Part shown: piece by piece, positions 1-7,210 of the stretch
Layout: each line of letters begins with the position of its first letter
How positions within the stretch are numbered: the first letter of the stretch is position 1
Origin: Flavobacteriaceae bacterium UBA6231
GTDB taxonomy: Bacteria > Bacteroidota > Bacteroidia > Flavobacteriales > Flavobacteriaceae
Length of the DNA stretch: 22,394 bases
Assembly: GCA_002441545.1 (NCBI GenBank)
Contig: DJWL01000018.1
Span: forward strand, 1-22,394
Direction: 5' to 3'
Position numbers and translations under genes: made by a program
Notes under the pieces: model-generated
The model's database searches: none
What the model was told of the DNA's origin: nothing
The model's input: the letters and a program-made list of their open reading frames with translations, nothing else

Positions 1-359
1 CCTAATTTGTTTTTAGGTAACATTCCTTTAACTGACTTTTCTACTAATCTTGCTGGATCTTTTCCAAACATTTCTGTAGCAGATAAGCTTCTTTGACCAC
101 CTGGATAACCTGTGTGACGAATGTACGTTTTATCGTTCCACTTGTTTCCTGTTAAGTTGATTTTTTCGGCATTGATAACAATTACGTTATCACCGCAATC
201 AGCATGTGGTGTGAAGTTAGGTTTGTGTTTACCTCTTAATAGTTTTGCAACTTTTGAAGCTAAACGACCTAAGCTTTGCGATTCAGCATCAACCAATAAC
301 CACTCCTTGTTAGCAGTAGCTTTGTTGCCTGAAATTGTTTTGTAGCTTAATGTATCCAC
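1..359 (-). CDS. rplM: 50S ribosomal protein L13 (3' end outside window)
   Basis: This encodes the N-terminal 119 residues of ribosomal protein L13, an early-assembling protein of the large subunit. The translation starts VDTLSYKTISG and contains the L13 signatures GRLASKVAKLLRGK, DCGDNVIVINAEKI, HTGYPGGQRS and KGMLPKNKLG. About 30 C-terminal residues lie beyond base 1. The start is GTG at 357-359. An in-frame stop lies at 378-380 and no ATG, GTG or TTG codon lies between them, so GTG is forced for the full-length protein; the sequence after it aligns with the known flavobacterial L13 N-terminus (xDTLSYKT). In most bacteria rplM is followed by rpsI, which would be outside the window. A promoter with a small leader hairpin lies directly upstream. 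Confidence 0.96.
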   Translation of the reverse strand, partial: MDTLSYKTISGNKATANKEWLLVDAESQSLGRLASKVAKLLRGKHKPNFTPHADCGDNVIVINAEKINLTGNKWNDKTYIRHTGYPGGQRSLSATEMFGKDPARLVEKSVKGMLPKNKL

Positions 360-387
360 ACTTATTATTTTTTCAAATTAAACATTC

Positions 388-402
388 CTCTTTCAAAAAG
401 AG
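388..402 (-). promoter_or_regulatory. Leader hairpin at the 5' end of the rplM mRNA
   Basis: CTCTTT (388-393) and AAAGAG (397-402) form a perfect 6-bp inverted repeat with a 3-nt loop. It lies at the predicted transcription start, 28 nt upstream of the GTG. It could protect the 5' end or be part of an autogenous L13 leader. It is short and AT-rich, so function is only inferred. Confidence 0.35.
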
Positions 403-406
403 TTTG

Positions 407-437
407 CAAATTTACGATAATCTATTTGATTACCAAA
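407..437 (-). promoter_or_regulatory. rplM promoter (Bacteroidota type)
   Basis: On the minus strand TAAATTTG (407-414) matches the TAnnTTTG -7 box exactly, and TTTG (434-437) lies 19 nt further upstream as the -33 box. This is a full match to the Bacteroidota housekeeping consensus and would give a leader of about 45 nt before the GTG start. Confidence 0.75.
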
Positions 438-533
438 TAGTCACGGAGTATTTTTTTGATAAGTTTGTTAGTATCTTTTGTGAAGTGTGCTTTAATTTAT
501 GCAATTTGTTGTAAACAATTGATTTATAATTGA

Positions 534-848
534 TTATTGATATTGTATACCAGGGCCCACAGAAGCTTCTATATTCAGAAATTCAATTTTAGGCGATTCA
601 TCTAGATTTAGATCTCTTTGTTTTTGAAATTCCAAGAATGATGGAGTATTAAGTAAGATGTGTTGGATATGTTCGTTATCATACAATGAGTGGTGAGCAA
701 AAGTCACTCCATCTTGTTTGGTAAAGACAGAATATTGAAATTTGTTTGAATCGAGGGTTTTAAAATCTGCTATAAACTTTTGGATGTTTGCTCTATTTTT
801 TGTTACGAAATCTGATTTAATTTTATAAGTCACTATTACTGATATCAT
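534..848 (-). CDS. ABM-like (ferredoxin-fold monooxygenase-type) small protein
   Basis: A 104-residue protein beginning MISVIVTYKIKSDFV. The pattern fits the antibiotic-biosynthesis monooxygenase (ABM, dimeric alpha-beta barrel) fold: a first strand VIVTYKIK, a helix around 16-30, then strands around 37-52 containing FQYSVFTKQDGVTFAHHSLY, a helix with FLEFQKQRD, and a last strand IEFLNIEAS. The frame is open upstream to 1013, but that extension runs through the next gene and looks unlike the family, so the ATG at 846-848 is chosen. The gene is last in a minus-strand operon, 28 nt after the 72-aa gene. ABM proteins include quinol monooxygenases and many members without known substrate. Fold assignment is moderate; catalytic activity is not shown. 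Confidence 0.7.
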   Translation of the reverse strand: MISVIVTYKIKSDFVTKNRANIQKFIADFKTLDSNKFQYSVFTKQDGVTFAHHSLYDNEHIQHILLNTPSFLEFQKQRDLNLDESPKIEFLNIEASVGPGIQYQ

Positions 849-876
849 TTGATCTTGTTTTATATGTTTTAATGAT

Positions 877-1095
877 TTAAACCAATTCTTCACAATAAAA
901 ACCAAAACTTTTAAATACTTGTAAAATAGTATTTGGTTTAATGGTCTTGGTTTCAACCCGGAAGATATTGTCGCAATCTTCCAGATCAAAATTCCAATAA
1001 CCATTTTTGGCAATTAAGTTGTTTAAAACAGGTTTTAGCTGTTTTATTTCACGTTTTGAAGTGATTGATGTTTTAAAAACCAAAATGGTATTCAT
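877..1095 (-). CDS. Conserved 72-aa protein, HMA/ferredoxin-like fold without metal-binding cysteines
   Basis: A 72-residue protein starting MNTILVFKTSITSKREIKQL. Predicted order is strand (TILVFKTS), helix (REIKQLKPVLNNLI), strand (GYWNFDLED), strand (NIFRVETK), helix (PNTILQVFKSFG), short strand (YCEELV). This resembles the beta-alpha-beta-beta-alpha-beta heavy-metal-associated fold, but the CxxC of metal carriers is missing; the two cysteines sit at residues 40 and 68. Small proteins of this look occur in flavobacteria with no known role. It lies between the DinB-family gene (12-nt gap) and the ABM-like gene (28-nt gap), so it is very likely cotranscribed with both. Function unknown. Confidence 0.75.
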   Translation of the reverse strand: MNTILVFKTSITSKREIKQLKPVLNNLIAKNGYWNFDLEDCDNIFRVETKTIKPNTILQVFKSFGFYCEELV

Positions 1096-1107
1096 AATGT
1101 TTGTTTT

Positions 1108-1599
1108 TTAACGTTCATAAAAGAAAGGAGGTTCAATATCTAAAGCTCGTAAATACACGTAAGCTTGTCCACGATGGTGAATTTCATTATCAATAAAATA
1201 AAAGATAGACGACCAAACTGTGCCTTCATATTGTCCAAAAATTTTTATCTTTTCCTGAAATTGTTCTGGTTTTATTTGTGCCCAATAGGCATTTATATCT
1301 TCAGTGGCTTGATCCCAAAGCTCAAGAATTTTTGCTTTTTTGTTATCATGTTTTATGTGTTCAATTAGTTCTACTGTTTGTCCTGTTGCAATTTCTTTGG
1401 TGCCTGGAGCAGCAATTCCTAAAAGCTCCATAACCATTTCTGCAAAGGTGCGCATACCACCAATGGAATAATTAAAAAATGCTTCTTCGGGAAAAGCTTC
1501 AATGACGCGTCGGGTTAAACCTCGATGTCCTTGCCAATGAGCCAATAAATCTGATGGTGTAATAACTGTTGCTAATGCAGTGTTTGTTGTAGTTTCCAT
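1108..1599 (-). CDS. DinB-family protein
   Basis: A 163-residue four-helix-bundle protein of the DinB/YfiT-like superfamily. The final part FIDNEIHHRGQAYVYLR matches the conserved HHRGQ metal-site helix, and the tail IEPPFFYER is typical of one Bacteroidota subclass. The first histidine usually present in helix 2 is not obvious: that region reads FAEMVMELLGI. The metal site may therefore be altered or use His residues near HWQGHRG (residues 21-24). An upstream TTG-started extension to 1635 exists, but METTTNT at 1597-1599 is the better start and leaves room for the promoter at 1633-1640. The superfamily includes thiol-dependent transferases and many uncharacterised members. The first gene of the operon, it is divergent from a YafY-type regulator, which probably controls it. 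Confidence 0.85.
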   Translation of the reverse strand: METTTNTALATVITPSDLLAHWQGHRGLTRRVIEAFPEEAFFNYSIGGMRTFAEMVMELLGIAAPGTKEIATGQTVELIEHIKHDNKKAKILELWDQATEDINAYWAQIKPEQFQEKIKIFGQYEGTVWSSIFYFIDNEIHHRGQAYVYLRALDIEPPFFYER

Positions 1600-1632
1600 A
1601 ATTGTAATTTTAATGTTTTTACTATTTGAAAT

Positions 1633-1640
1633 CAAAATTA
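1633..1640 (-). promoter_or_regulatory. -7 box for the DinB-family operon
   Basis: TAATTTTG on the minus strand matches TAnnTTTG exactly and lies 33 nt upstream of the ATG. No TTTG occurs at the expected -33 position; that spot falls inside operator copy 1. The promoter may need the regulator bound, or be blocked by it. Confidence 0.6.
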
Positions 1641-1651
1641 CAAGGGCATTG

Positions 1652-1667
1652 TGACAGCATTATGTCA
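1652..1667. promoter_or_regulatory. Operator copy 1: TGACA-N6-TGTCA
   Basis: TGACA (1652-1656) and TGTCA (1663-1667) form an inverted repeat around GCATTA. The inner edge is 11 nt from the -7 box of the DinB operon. The identical half-sites and spacer length recur at 1701-1716. A dimeric HTH protein, most simply the divergent YafY/WYL regulator, would bind here. Confidence 0.65.
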
Positions 1668-1700
1668 GTAGTAAAAAATAAAACTTTAAAATTTTTCAAC

Positions 1701-1716
1701 TGACAAACCTTTGTCA
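1701..1716. promoter_or_regulatory. Operator copy 2: TGACA-N6-TGTCA
   Basis: TGACA (1701-1705) and TGTCA (1712-1716) flank AACCTT. The spacer differs in sequence from copy 1 but has the same length. The edge is 11 nt from the -7 box of the regulator gene, mirroring copy 1. The two centres are 49 bp apart. This suggests autoregulation together with control of the DinB operon. Confidence 0.65.
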
Positions 1717-1727
1717 TACCAACTCCA

Positions 1728-1735
1728 TAGTTTTG
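1728..1735 (+). promoter_or_regulatory. -7 box for the YafY/WYL regulator gene
   Basis: TAGTTTTG matches TAnnTTTG exactly. The only nearby TTTG is at 1710-1713, a 14-nt spacer, which is too short for the usual -33 box, and it overlaps operator copy 2. The predicted leader is about 85 nt. Confidence 0.55.
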
Positions 1736-1828
1736 AGTATTATTACTAATTAGTTGAGTATGTTGAACTCGAAATTCAATACAAACTTCAGCCTGAAATC
1801 CTATCTTTGGGAAATATATTATAGCATT

Positions 1829-2785
1829 ATGAGTTTTGATACGGTAAAACGTTTTGATAGAATAGTAGCCATACTTATTCATTTGCAATCCAAACGAATT
1901 GTAAAAGCACAAGAATTAGCCGATAGATTTCAGGTAAGTTTACGCACCATTTATCGCGATATTCGTACGCTAGAAGCTTCGGGTGTGCCTATTATTAGTG
2001 AAGCTGGTGTTGGCTATTCCATCATGGAAGGTTACCGTTTGCCTCCTGTAATGTTTACACGCGAAGAAGTTGGAAGTTTTGTGGCTGCTGAAAAACTTAT
2101 GCAGAAGTTTGTAGATAAATCATTGGGAGATTATTACGAGTCGGCAATGATGAAACTAAAATCAGTGTTACGTGGTCGTGAAAAAGATTGGATTTCTGCT
2201 TTAGAATCGCAAATTTTAGTCGATCCTGCACATAAATTATTCAACGACGATTTACCAAATGCACTTGAAGTGTTGTTTGAAAGCATCGCTGAAAAAAGGC
2301 AAGTATATTTAAAATATCAAGCTTTAAATAACGAAACACCTGCCGAACGAAATGTTGAACCTGTTGGTATTTACCATGAATCTGGATTTTGGTATGTGTT
2401 GGCTTTTTGCCATTTACGAGATGATTACCGACAATTTAGAACTGATAGAATGCTTGCTATAAAATCAACCCAAAACAGTTTTACCAAAGATCATATTACT
2501 TTAGATGAATATCGAAACAAAACACAAAATGTACAGAAAACAAAAGTGGTCATTTTGGTAGATAAATCTGTAGTACGCTTTATAAACAACAGCAAATTGC
2601 AACAAGGGTTTGTTTCAGAAAAGGTAAAAGGCAACCAAGTTGAAATGACATTTATGACGCCTTATGTTGAACACGGTTTTTCACGATGGTATATCGTATT
2701 TTCTGATTATGCTAAAATTATAGAACCCGAAAGCTTAAAACTTCAAATTAAAGATATTTTAGAAAGAGCTATTTCTAAAATTTAA
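1829..2785 (+). CDS. YafY-type HTH/WYL-domain transcriptional regulator
   Basis: A 318-residue DNA-binding regulator. Residues 8-65 form an HTH_11/DeoR-like winged helix, with the recognition region VSLRTIYRDIRTLEASGVPI and the wing AGVGYSIMEGYRLP. The middle and C-terminal parts form a WYL domain, with GFWYVLAFCHLRDDYRQFRTDRM at 186-208; this is an SH3-like ligand-sensing fold described in other WYL regulators. Earlier in-frame starts (TTG at 1754, ATG at 1760) would add about 25 residues outside the family, so the ATG at 1829 before SFDTVKRFDRI is chosen. It is divergent from the DinB-family operon and shares a 229-nt region holding two matching operators. The ligand is unknown. Its stop overlaps the polA stop by 4 nt in convergent orientation. 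Confidence 0.9.
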   Translation: MSFDTVKRFDRIVAILIHLQSKRIVKAQELADRFQVSLRTIYRDIRTLEASGVPIISEAGVGYSIMEGYRLPPVMFTREEVGSFVAAEKLMQKFVDKSLGDYYESAMMKLKSVLRGREKDWISALESQILVDPAHKLFNDDLPNALEVLFESIAEKRQVYLKYQALNNETPAERNVEPVGIYHESGFWYVLAFCHLRDDYRQFRTDRMLAIKSTQNSFTKDHITLDEYRNKTQNVQKTKVVILVDKSVVRFINNSKLQQGFVSEKVKGNQVEMTFMTPYVEHGFSRWYIVFSDYAKIIEPESLKLQIKDILERAISKI

Positions 2786-5637
2786 TGTGCCTCCAACCAA
2801 TCATTGCCAACACCTAAATCAACATCTAGCGGAACTTCTAAAGTATAAGCATTTTCCATTTCTGTTTTCACTAATGTTTTAATAGTATCTAATTCTGGTT
2901 TATAAACATCAAAAACCAATTCGTCATGAACCTGTAATAACATTTTGGTTTTGTAGTTGCCTGCTTCTAGTTTATCATGAATGTGTATCATGGCAATTTT
3001 AATAATATCGGCTGCACTACCTTGAATTGGTGCATTTACAGCATTTCGTTCAGCAGCACCTCTAACCACAGCATTTCTTGAATTGATATCGTTTAAATAC
3101 CGTCTTCTTCCTAAAACTGTTTGTACATAGCCATGTTCTCTGGCGAAATGAATTTGATCATTTATGTATTTCCTTAACTTTGGATAGGTTTCATAATAGG
3201 TGTCTATTAATTCTTTTGATTCACCTCTTGTTAAATCGGTTTGATTACTTAACCCAAAGGCAGAAACTCCATAAATAATTCCGAAATTGACAGTTTTTGC
3301 ATTGCTTCGTTGCTCGCGAGTTACTTCAGATAATGGGACATTGAATACTTTGGATGCTGTTGATGCGTGAATATCTTCACCATGTTTAAAGGCATTTATC
3401 ATGTTTTCTTCTTTACTTAATGCAGCGATAATACGAAGTTCTATTTGTGAATAATCCGCAGCTAACAAAATATAGTTCTCATCTCTTGGAATAAATGCTT
3501 TTCGTACCTGACGCCCACGTTCTGTTCTAATTGGAATATTTTGAAGATTCGGATTATTGCTGCTTAAACGTCCGGTTGCTGCAACAGTTTGCATATAATC
3601 GGTATGAACACGTCCTGTAGATGGTTCTACCTGAGTTGGCAATGCATCAACGTAAGTACTTTTTAACTTTGCTAACCCACGATACTCTAAAATATGTTGA
3701 ATAATTTCATGGTCTTTTGCCAGATAACTTAATATGTCCTCACTAGTAGCATATTGTCCTGTTTTAGTCTTTTTAGGTTTGTCAACCAGTTTTAGTTTTT
3801 CAAATAAAATATCGCCCAATTGTTTTGGCGAAGCAATATTAAATTCTTCTCCTGCTTCTTTATAAATGTTTAATTCTAAGGTTTTTATGTCACTATCTAA
3901 TTGTTTAGATAATGAATTAAGAAATGCTTCATCTAGATTAATGCCTTCCAATTCCATGTCGGCTAAAACACGAAGCAAAGGAATTTCAATGTCATCAAAA
4001 AGCTTTTGTGTATTGGCTTCACCTAATTCTTTCTCAAAATGTTCTTTTAATTGCAATGTTATATCAGCATCTTCAACAGCATATTCAGTTTGTTTTTCTA
4101 AAGGAACTTCTCTCATTGTGAGTTGGTTTTTTCCTTTTTTCCCAATAAGTGTTTCTATAGATATTGGTGTGTAATTTAAATAGGTTTCTGCCAGCACATC
4201 CATATTATGGCGCATATCTGGATTGATAAGATAATGAGCTAGCATGGTGTCAAACAGTTGGCCTTTTACTTTAATATTATATTTTCTTAAAACTTTAATA
4301 TCATATTTTAAATTCTGACCAATTTTTTGAATAGAACTGTTTTCAAAAAAGGGACGTAATTGCTCTATTAATTCTTGTGCATCGTCTTTGCTTTCAGGAA
4401 AAGGTAAATAATAGCCCTTGCCAACTTCCCAAGAAAATGCAATGCCAACCAATTCTGCTGTAATAGGATTAATGCTCGTAGTTTCAGTGTCAAAACAAAC
4501 ACTGGTTTGCTTTAATAAATTTTGCACAAAAAGCTTTGTAGATATTCCCGAAGCAATACTCTGATAAAAATGAGATGTAGTTTCAGAAGTGTTTCTAGAG
4601 CTGTGATTTATGATAGTGTCATCTTGACTATCATCACCTCCAAAAAGTGAAAATTGTCCTGCTCCAGCTTTGGGAGAGGTAGGTTTGGTTTCTTGTTTTG
4701 GTTTCTCTGATAAGGTAGTTTCCTCTTTTTTTTCTGTTGAAATTGATGGAGCTTCAAATGAAAATGTTTTTTGAAAATTAACAAGTAATTGTCTGAATTC
4801 TAGTTCTTCAAAAATTTCTGTAACTTTAGCTATATCAGGTTGGTCTAATTCAAAATCTTTTGCATCAAATTCAACAGGAACATCTAGCATAATGGTTGCC
4901 AATTTTTTTGAAAGCATTCCCAGCTCTTTATTGGCTTCAATGTTTTCCCTCATTTTTCCTTTAAGCTCATGCGTATTTGCTAAAAGATTTTCCATACTGC
5001 CATATTCAGCCAACAATTTTTTAGCTGTTTTTTCACCAACACCAGGAAGCCCAGGAATGTTATCACTTGAATCGCCCATCATACCCAAAAAGTCAATAAC
5101 TTGTAAGGGATCATCAATTTCAAATTTTTTCTTTACTTCTTCAATTCCCCAAGTTTCATAACCGCCACCAAAAACTGGGCGATACATAAATATATTGTCG
5201 CTTACAAGTTGTGCGAAATCCTTATCTGGTGTTACCATAAAGGTTTTATAACCTTCTTTTTCGGCCTGTTTTGAAAGTGTTCCAATCACGTCATCGGCTT
5301 CAAAGCCTTCTTTAACCATAATTGGGATATGCATGGCTTTTAATATTTGTTCAATATAAGGAACAGCTATTTTTATCGCTTCAGGAGTTTCATCTCTGTT
5401 TGCTTTATATGCTTCAAACATTTCAACACGGTCAACACTGCCACCTCTATCGAAACAAACGGCTAAGTGGTCTGGGCGTTCACGTTTAATCACGTCAAGT
5501 AATGAATTCATAAAACCCATAATTGCCGAGGTATCTGTTCCTTTTGAATTTATTCTAGGGTTTTTTATAAAGGCATAATACCCACGAAAAATAAGGGCAT
5601 AAGCATCAACTAAGAAGAGGCGTTTTTGATCTGACAT
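2782..5637 (-). CDS. polA: DNA polymerase I (5' nuclease, 3'-5' exonuclease, polymerase)
   Basis: A 951-residue full-length Pol I, acting in Okazaki-fragment maturation and excision repair. The N-terminal flap nuclease (1-290) has GFEADDVIGT (111-120), TPDKDFAQLV and GDSSDNIPGLPGVGEKTA (188-205). A charged, variable linker spans about 295-350. The proofreading domain keeps its acidic residues: DTE at 383-385, D446 in LKYD, and Y519 with D523. The polymerase domain has motif A AADYSQIELR (D728), the O-helix RSNAKTVNFGIIYG (R777, K781, Y789; F785 at the position that disfavours dideoxynucleotides), and motif C HDE (904-906). All three activities should therefore be present, unlike in genera whose exonuclease site is dead. 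It is monocistronic and starts at the ATG before SDQKRLFLVDAYALIFRGYY. Confidence 0.98.
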   Translation of the reverse strand: MSDQKRLFLVDAYALIFRGYYAFIKNPRINSKGTDTSAIMGFMNSLLDVIKRERPDHLAVCFDRGGSVDRVEMFEAYKANRDETPEAIKIAVPYIEQILKAMHIPIMVKEGFEADDVIGTLSKQAEKEGYKTFMVTPDKDFAQLVSDNIFMYRPVFGGGYETWGIEEVKKKFEIDDPLQVIDFLGMMGDSSDNIPGLPGVGEKTAKKLLAEYGSMENLLANTHELKGKMRENIEANKELGMLSKKLATIMLDVPVEFDAKDFELDQPDIAKVTEIFEELEFRQLLVNFQKTFSFEAPSISTEKKEETTLSEKPKQETKPTSPKAGAGQFSLFGGDDSQDDTIINHSSRNTSETTSHFYQSIASGISTKLFVQNLLKQTSVCFDTETTSINPITAELVGIAFSWEVGKGYYLPFPESKDDAQELIEQLRPFFENSSIQKIGQNLKYDIKVLRKYNIKVKGQLFDTMLAHYLINPDMRHNMDVLAETYLNYTPISIETLIGKKGKNQLTMREVPLEKQTEYAVEDADITLQLKEHFEKELGEANTQKLFDDIEIPLLRVLADMELEGINLDEAFLNSLSKQLDSDIKTLELNIYKEAGEEFNIASPKQLGDILFEKLKLVDKPKKTKTGQYATSEDILSYLAKDHEIIQHILEYRGLAKLKSTYVDALPTQVEPSTGRVHTDYMQTVAATGRLSSNNPNLQNIPIRTERGRQVRKAFIPRDENYILLAADYSQIELRIIAALSKEENMINAFKHGEDIHASTASKVFNVPLSEVTREQRSNAKTVNFGIIYGVSAFGLSNQTDLTRGESKELIDTYYETYPKLRKYINDQIHFAREHGYVQTVLGRRRYLNDINSRNAVVRGAAERNAVNAPIQGSAADIIKIAMIHIHDKLEAGNYKTKMLLQVHDELVFDVYKPELDTIKTLVKTEMENAYTLEVPLDVDLGVGNDWLEAH

Positions 5638-5687
5638 TCGTTTTTTATTATTAAGTGTATAAAACTACAAAACTTATCTTGCGAATT

Positions 5688-5719
5688 GAAATTTAATCAA
5701 ATCACTTTTTTTAAGCAAA
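5688..5719 (-). promoter_or_regulatory. Probable polA promoter
   Basis: On the minus strand TAAATTTC (5688-5695) matches 7 of 8 positions to TAnnTTTG, and TTTG (5716-5719) sits 20 nt upstream. This fits the Bacteroidota pattern and lies about 50 nt before the polA start. Confidence 0.45.
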
Positions 5720-5811
5720 AAACGTATTCTTTGTACTAAAAAAATTGTTAATCTTACATTAAATAAGCATCATTGTATCTTTAACTTTTTAAATTTGAGA
5801 AAAAGTTGCCC

Positions 5812-7047
5812 ATGTCCAGGTTTTTTGTTGCGCTTATTATTTTTTCAGTAGTCTTTTTTTTAGTTGAGTTTTATGCTTTTCAAGCCATTAAAACCATTAC
5901 AAAAAACAGATATGTAAAAATTTTCTGGATACTTATAGCCCTAGCTATTTATATTAATTTGTTTTACACGCTTTATTCAACACCTAGAAGTGCTGGCCAA
6001 ACAAAAGGGTTTCAATTAGCAATAGGACTTTTACTAACATTTTTTATCCCAAAGTTAGTTATTGTAATAGTCATGTTTGGTGAAGATGCTGTTAGAATTA
6101 TTCAAAAGGTACTATCTTATTTTTTAAGTGGAGTAACACAACCAATTCCAAGTAGAAGATTGTTTATTTCAAGATTGGCTTTGGGTCTTGCCGCAATACC
6201 TTTTGCTTCGTTTTTATACGGAATTATTCAAGGAAGATATAATTATAAAGTTTTAAAATATAAACTGACTTTTGAAGATTTGCCAGAAGCTTTTGATGGG
6301 TTTACCATCACACAAATTTCAGATATTCATTCAGGGAGTTTTACAAACCCAGATAAAATTCAATATGGAATTGATTTAATTAACCAACAGCAGTCAGATT
6401 TGCTTCTATTTACAGGTGATATTGTTAATAATAAAGCTGATGAAATGGACGAGTGGATTGATGCTTTTAAAAATTTCGAAGCTCCATATGGGAAGTTTTC
6501 CATTTTAGGAAATCATGATTATGGTGATTATGTAGAATGGGATTCAAAAGAAGATAAAGCAAGAAATTTTCAGGCAGTTAAAGATGTGCATCCTAAAATT
6601 GGGTTTGATTTGTTGCTAAATGAGCATAGATATATTGAAAAAGATGGGCAAAAAATTACTATAATAGGTATTGAAAATTGGGGAAAAGGGTTTAATCAGG
6701 CTGGAGATTTAGAAAAAGCCTCCTTTGGTGTTCAAAAAGAAGATTTTAAAATTTTAATGTCTCATGATCCATCACATTGGGAATATAAAGTTAAGCATAA
6801 CGATTTTAATTATCATTTAACTTTAAGCGGACACACACACGGACTCCAAATGGGCATAGAAATACCAGGATTTTTTAGATGGAGTCCTTCACAATATGTA
6901 TATAAACAATGGGCAGGACTATACACAGAATTTGGAAGGTTTATAAATGTAAATAGAGGTTTTGGGTATCATGCATTTCCAGGAAGAGTTGGGGTTTGGC
7001 CAGAAATTACGGTTATAGAACTTAAAAAAGGAACAAGTAAGGCATAA
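5812..7047 (+). CDS. Membrane-anchored YkuE-like metallophosphoesterase
   Basis: A 411-residue protein with three N-terminal transmembrane helices (about 3-25, 36-56, 68-89), a fourth at about 117-137, and a C-terminal calcineurin-like phosphoesterase domain. Dinuclear metal-site motifs are complete: DIH (171-173), GD (202-203), GNHD (233-236), H318 in SHDP and GHTH (340-343). Basic residues between helices 1 and 2 and before helix 4 predict these loops to be cytoplasmic, placing the catalytic domain outside the cytoplasmic membrane. Helix 4 is preceded by SRRLFIS, resembling a twin-arginine motif; B. subtilis YkuE is a known Tat substrate. The substrate is unknown; relatives act on lipid-linked or UDP-linked phosphates. 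The ATG at 5812 is preferred over a TTG at 5806. Confidence 0.93.
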   Translation: MSRFFVALIIFSVVFFLVEFYAFQAIKTITKNRYVKIFWILIALAIYINLFYTLYSTPRSAGQTKGFQLAIGLLLTFFIPKLVIVIVMFGEDAVRIIQKVLSYFLSGVTQPIPSRRLFISRLALGLAAIPFASFLYGIIQGRYNYKVLKYKLTFEDLPEAFDGFTITQISDIHSGSFTNPDKIQYGIDLINQQQSDLLLFTGDIVNNKADEMDEWIDAFKNFEAPYGKFSILGNHDYGDYVEWDSKEDKARNFQAVKDVHPKIGFDLLLNEHRYIEKDGQKITIIGIENWGKGFNQAGDLEKASFGVQKEDFKILMSHDPSHWEYKVKHNDFNYHLTLSGHTHGLQMGIEIPGFFRWSPSQYVYKQWAGLYTEFGRFINVNRGFGYHAFPGRVGVWPEITVIELKKGTSKA

Positions 7048-7170
7048 TGAGGTAAATTTGCACCAGTTTTTGATCTAAAATGTTAAAATTATATTGAAAT
7101 TGTTTATTTTTAATTTGTTAAGGAATTAAACCTATTTCATAACGAATAATGGTAATATCAAAAAAATACG

Positions 7171-7192
7171 TAGGTTTGTATAAGTACATTTG
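7171..7192 (+). promoter_or_regulatory. Tandem -7 boxes upstream of the thioredoxin-fold gene
   Basis: TAGGTTTG (7171-7178) and TACATTTG (7185-7192) both match TAnnTTTG exactly and lie 32 and 18 nt upstream of the ATG. No good TTTG -33 box is present for either. The first gives the more reasonable leader length. Confidence 0.45.
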
Positions 7193-7210
7193 ACTAATAA
7201 ATAATATAGT

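Noticed and set aside
500..545. AT-rich inverted and direct repeats (CAATT/AATTG) after the ABM-like gene as a terminator
   Set aside because: A 5-bp AT stem with no T-tract on the minus strand is too weak to call.
849..1013. N-terminal extension of the ABM-like gene giving a 159-residue protein
   Set aside because: It overlaps the 72-aa gene in another frame and has a composition unlike the family; the ATG at 846-848 begins at the first strand of the fold.
1622..1912. Minus-strand open frame of 96 codons across the divergent intergenic region
   Set aside because: It runs through both operators and the regulator start and resembles no family; a chance frame.
3866..4174. Plus-strand open frame of 102 codons inside polA, and a similar one at 4892-5161
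   Set aside because: Antisense shadows of a well-conserved gene with Ser/Phe-rich low-quality translations.
7053..7060. TAAATTTG after the metallophosphoesterase as the thioredoxin-gene promoter
   Set aside because: It matches the -7 box but has no -33 box and would give a leader of about 145 nt; nearer boxes at 7171-7192 are more likely.
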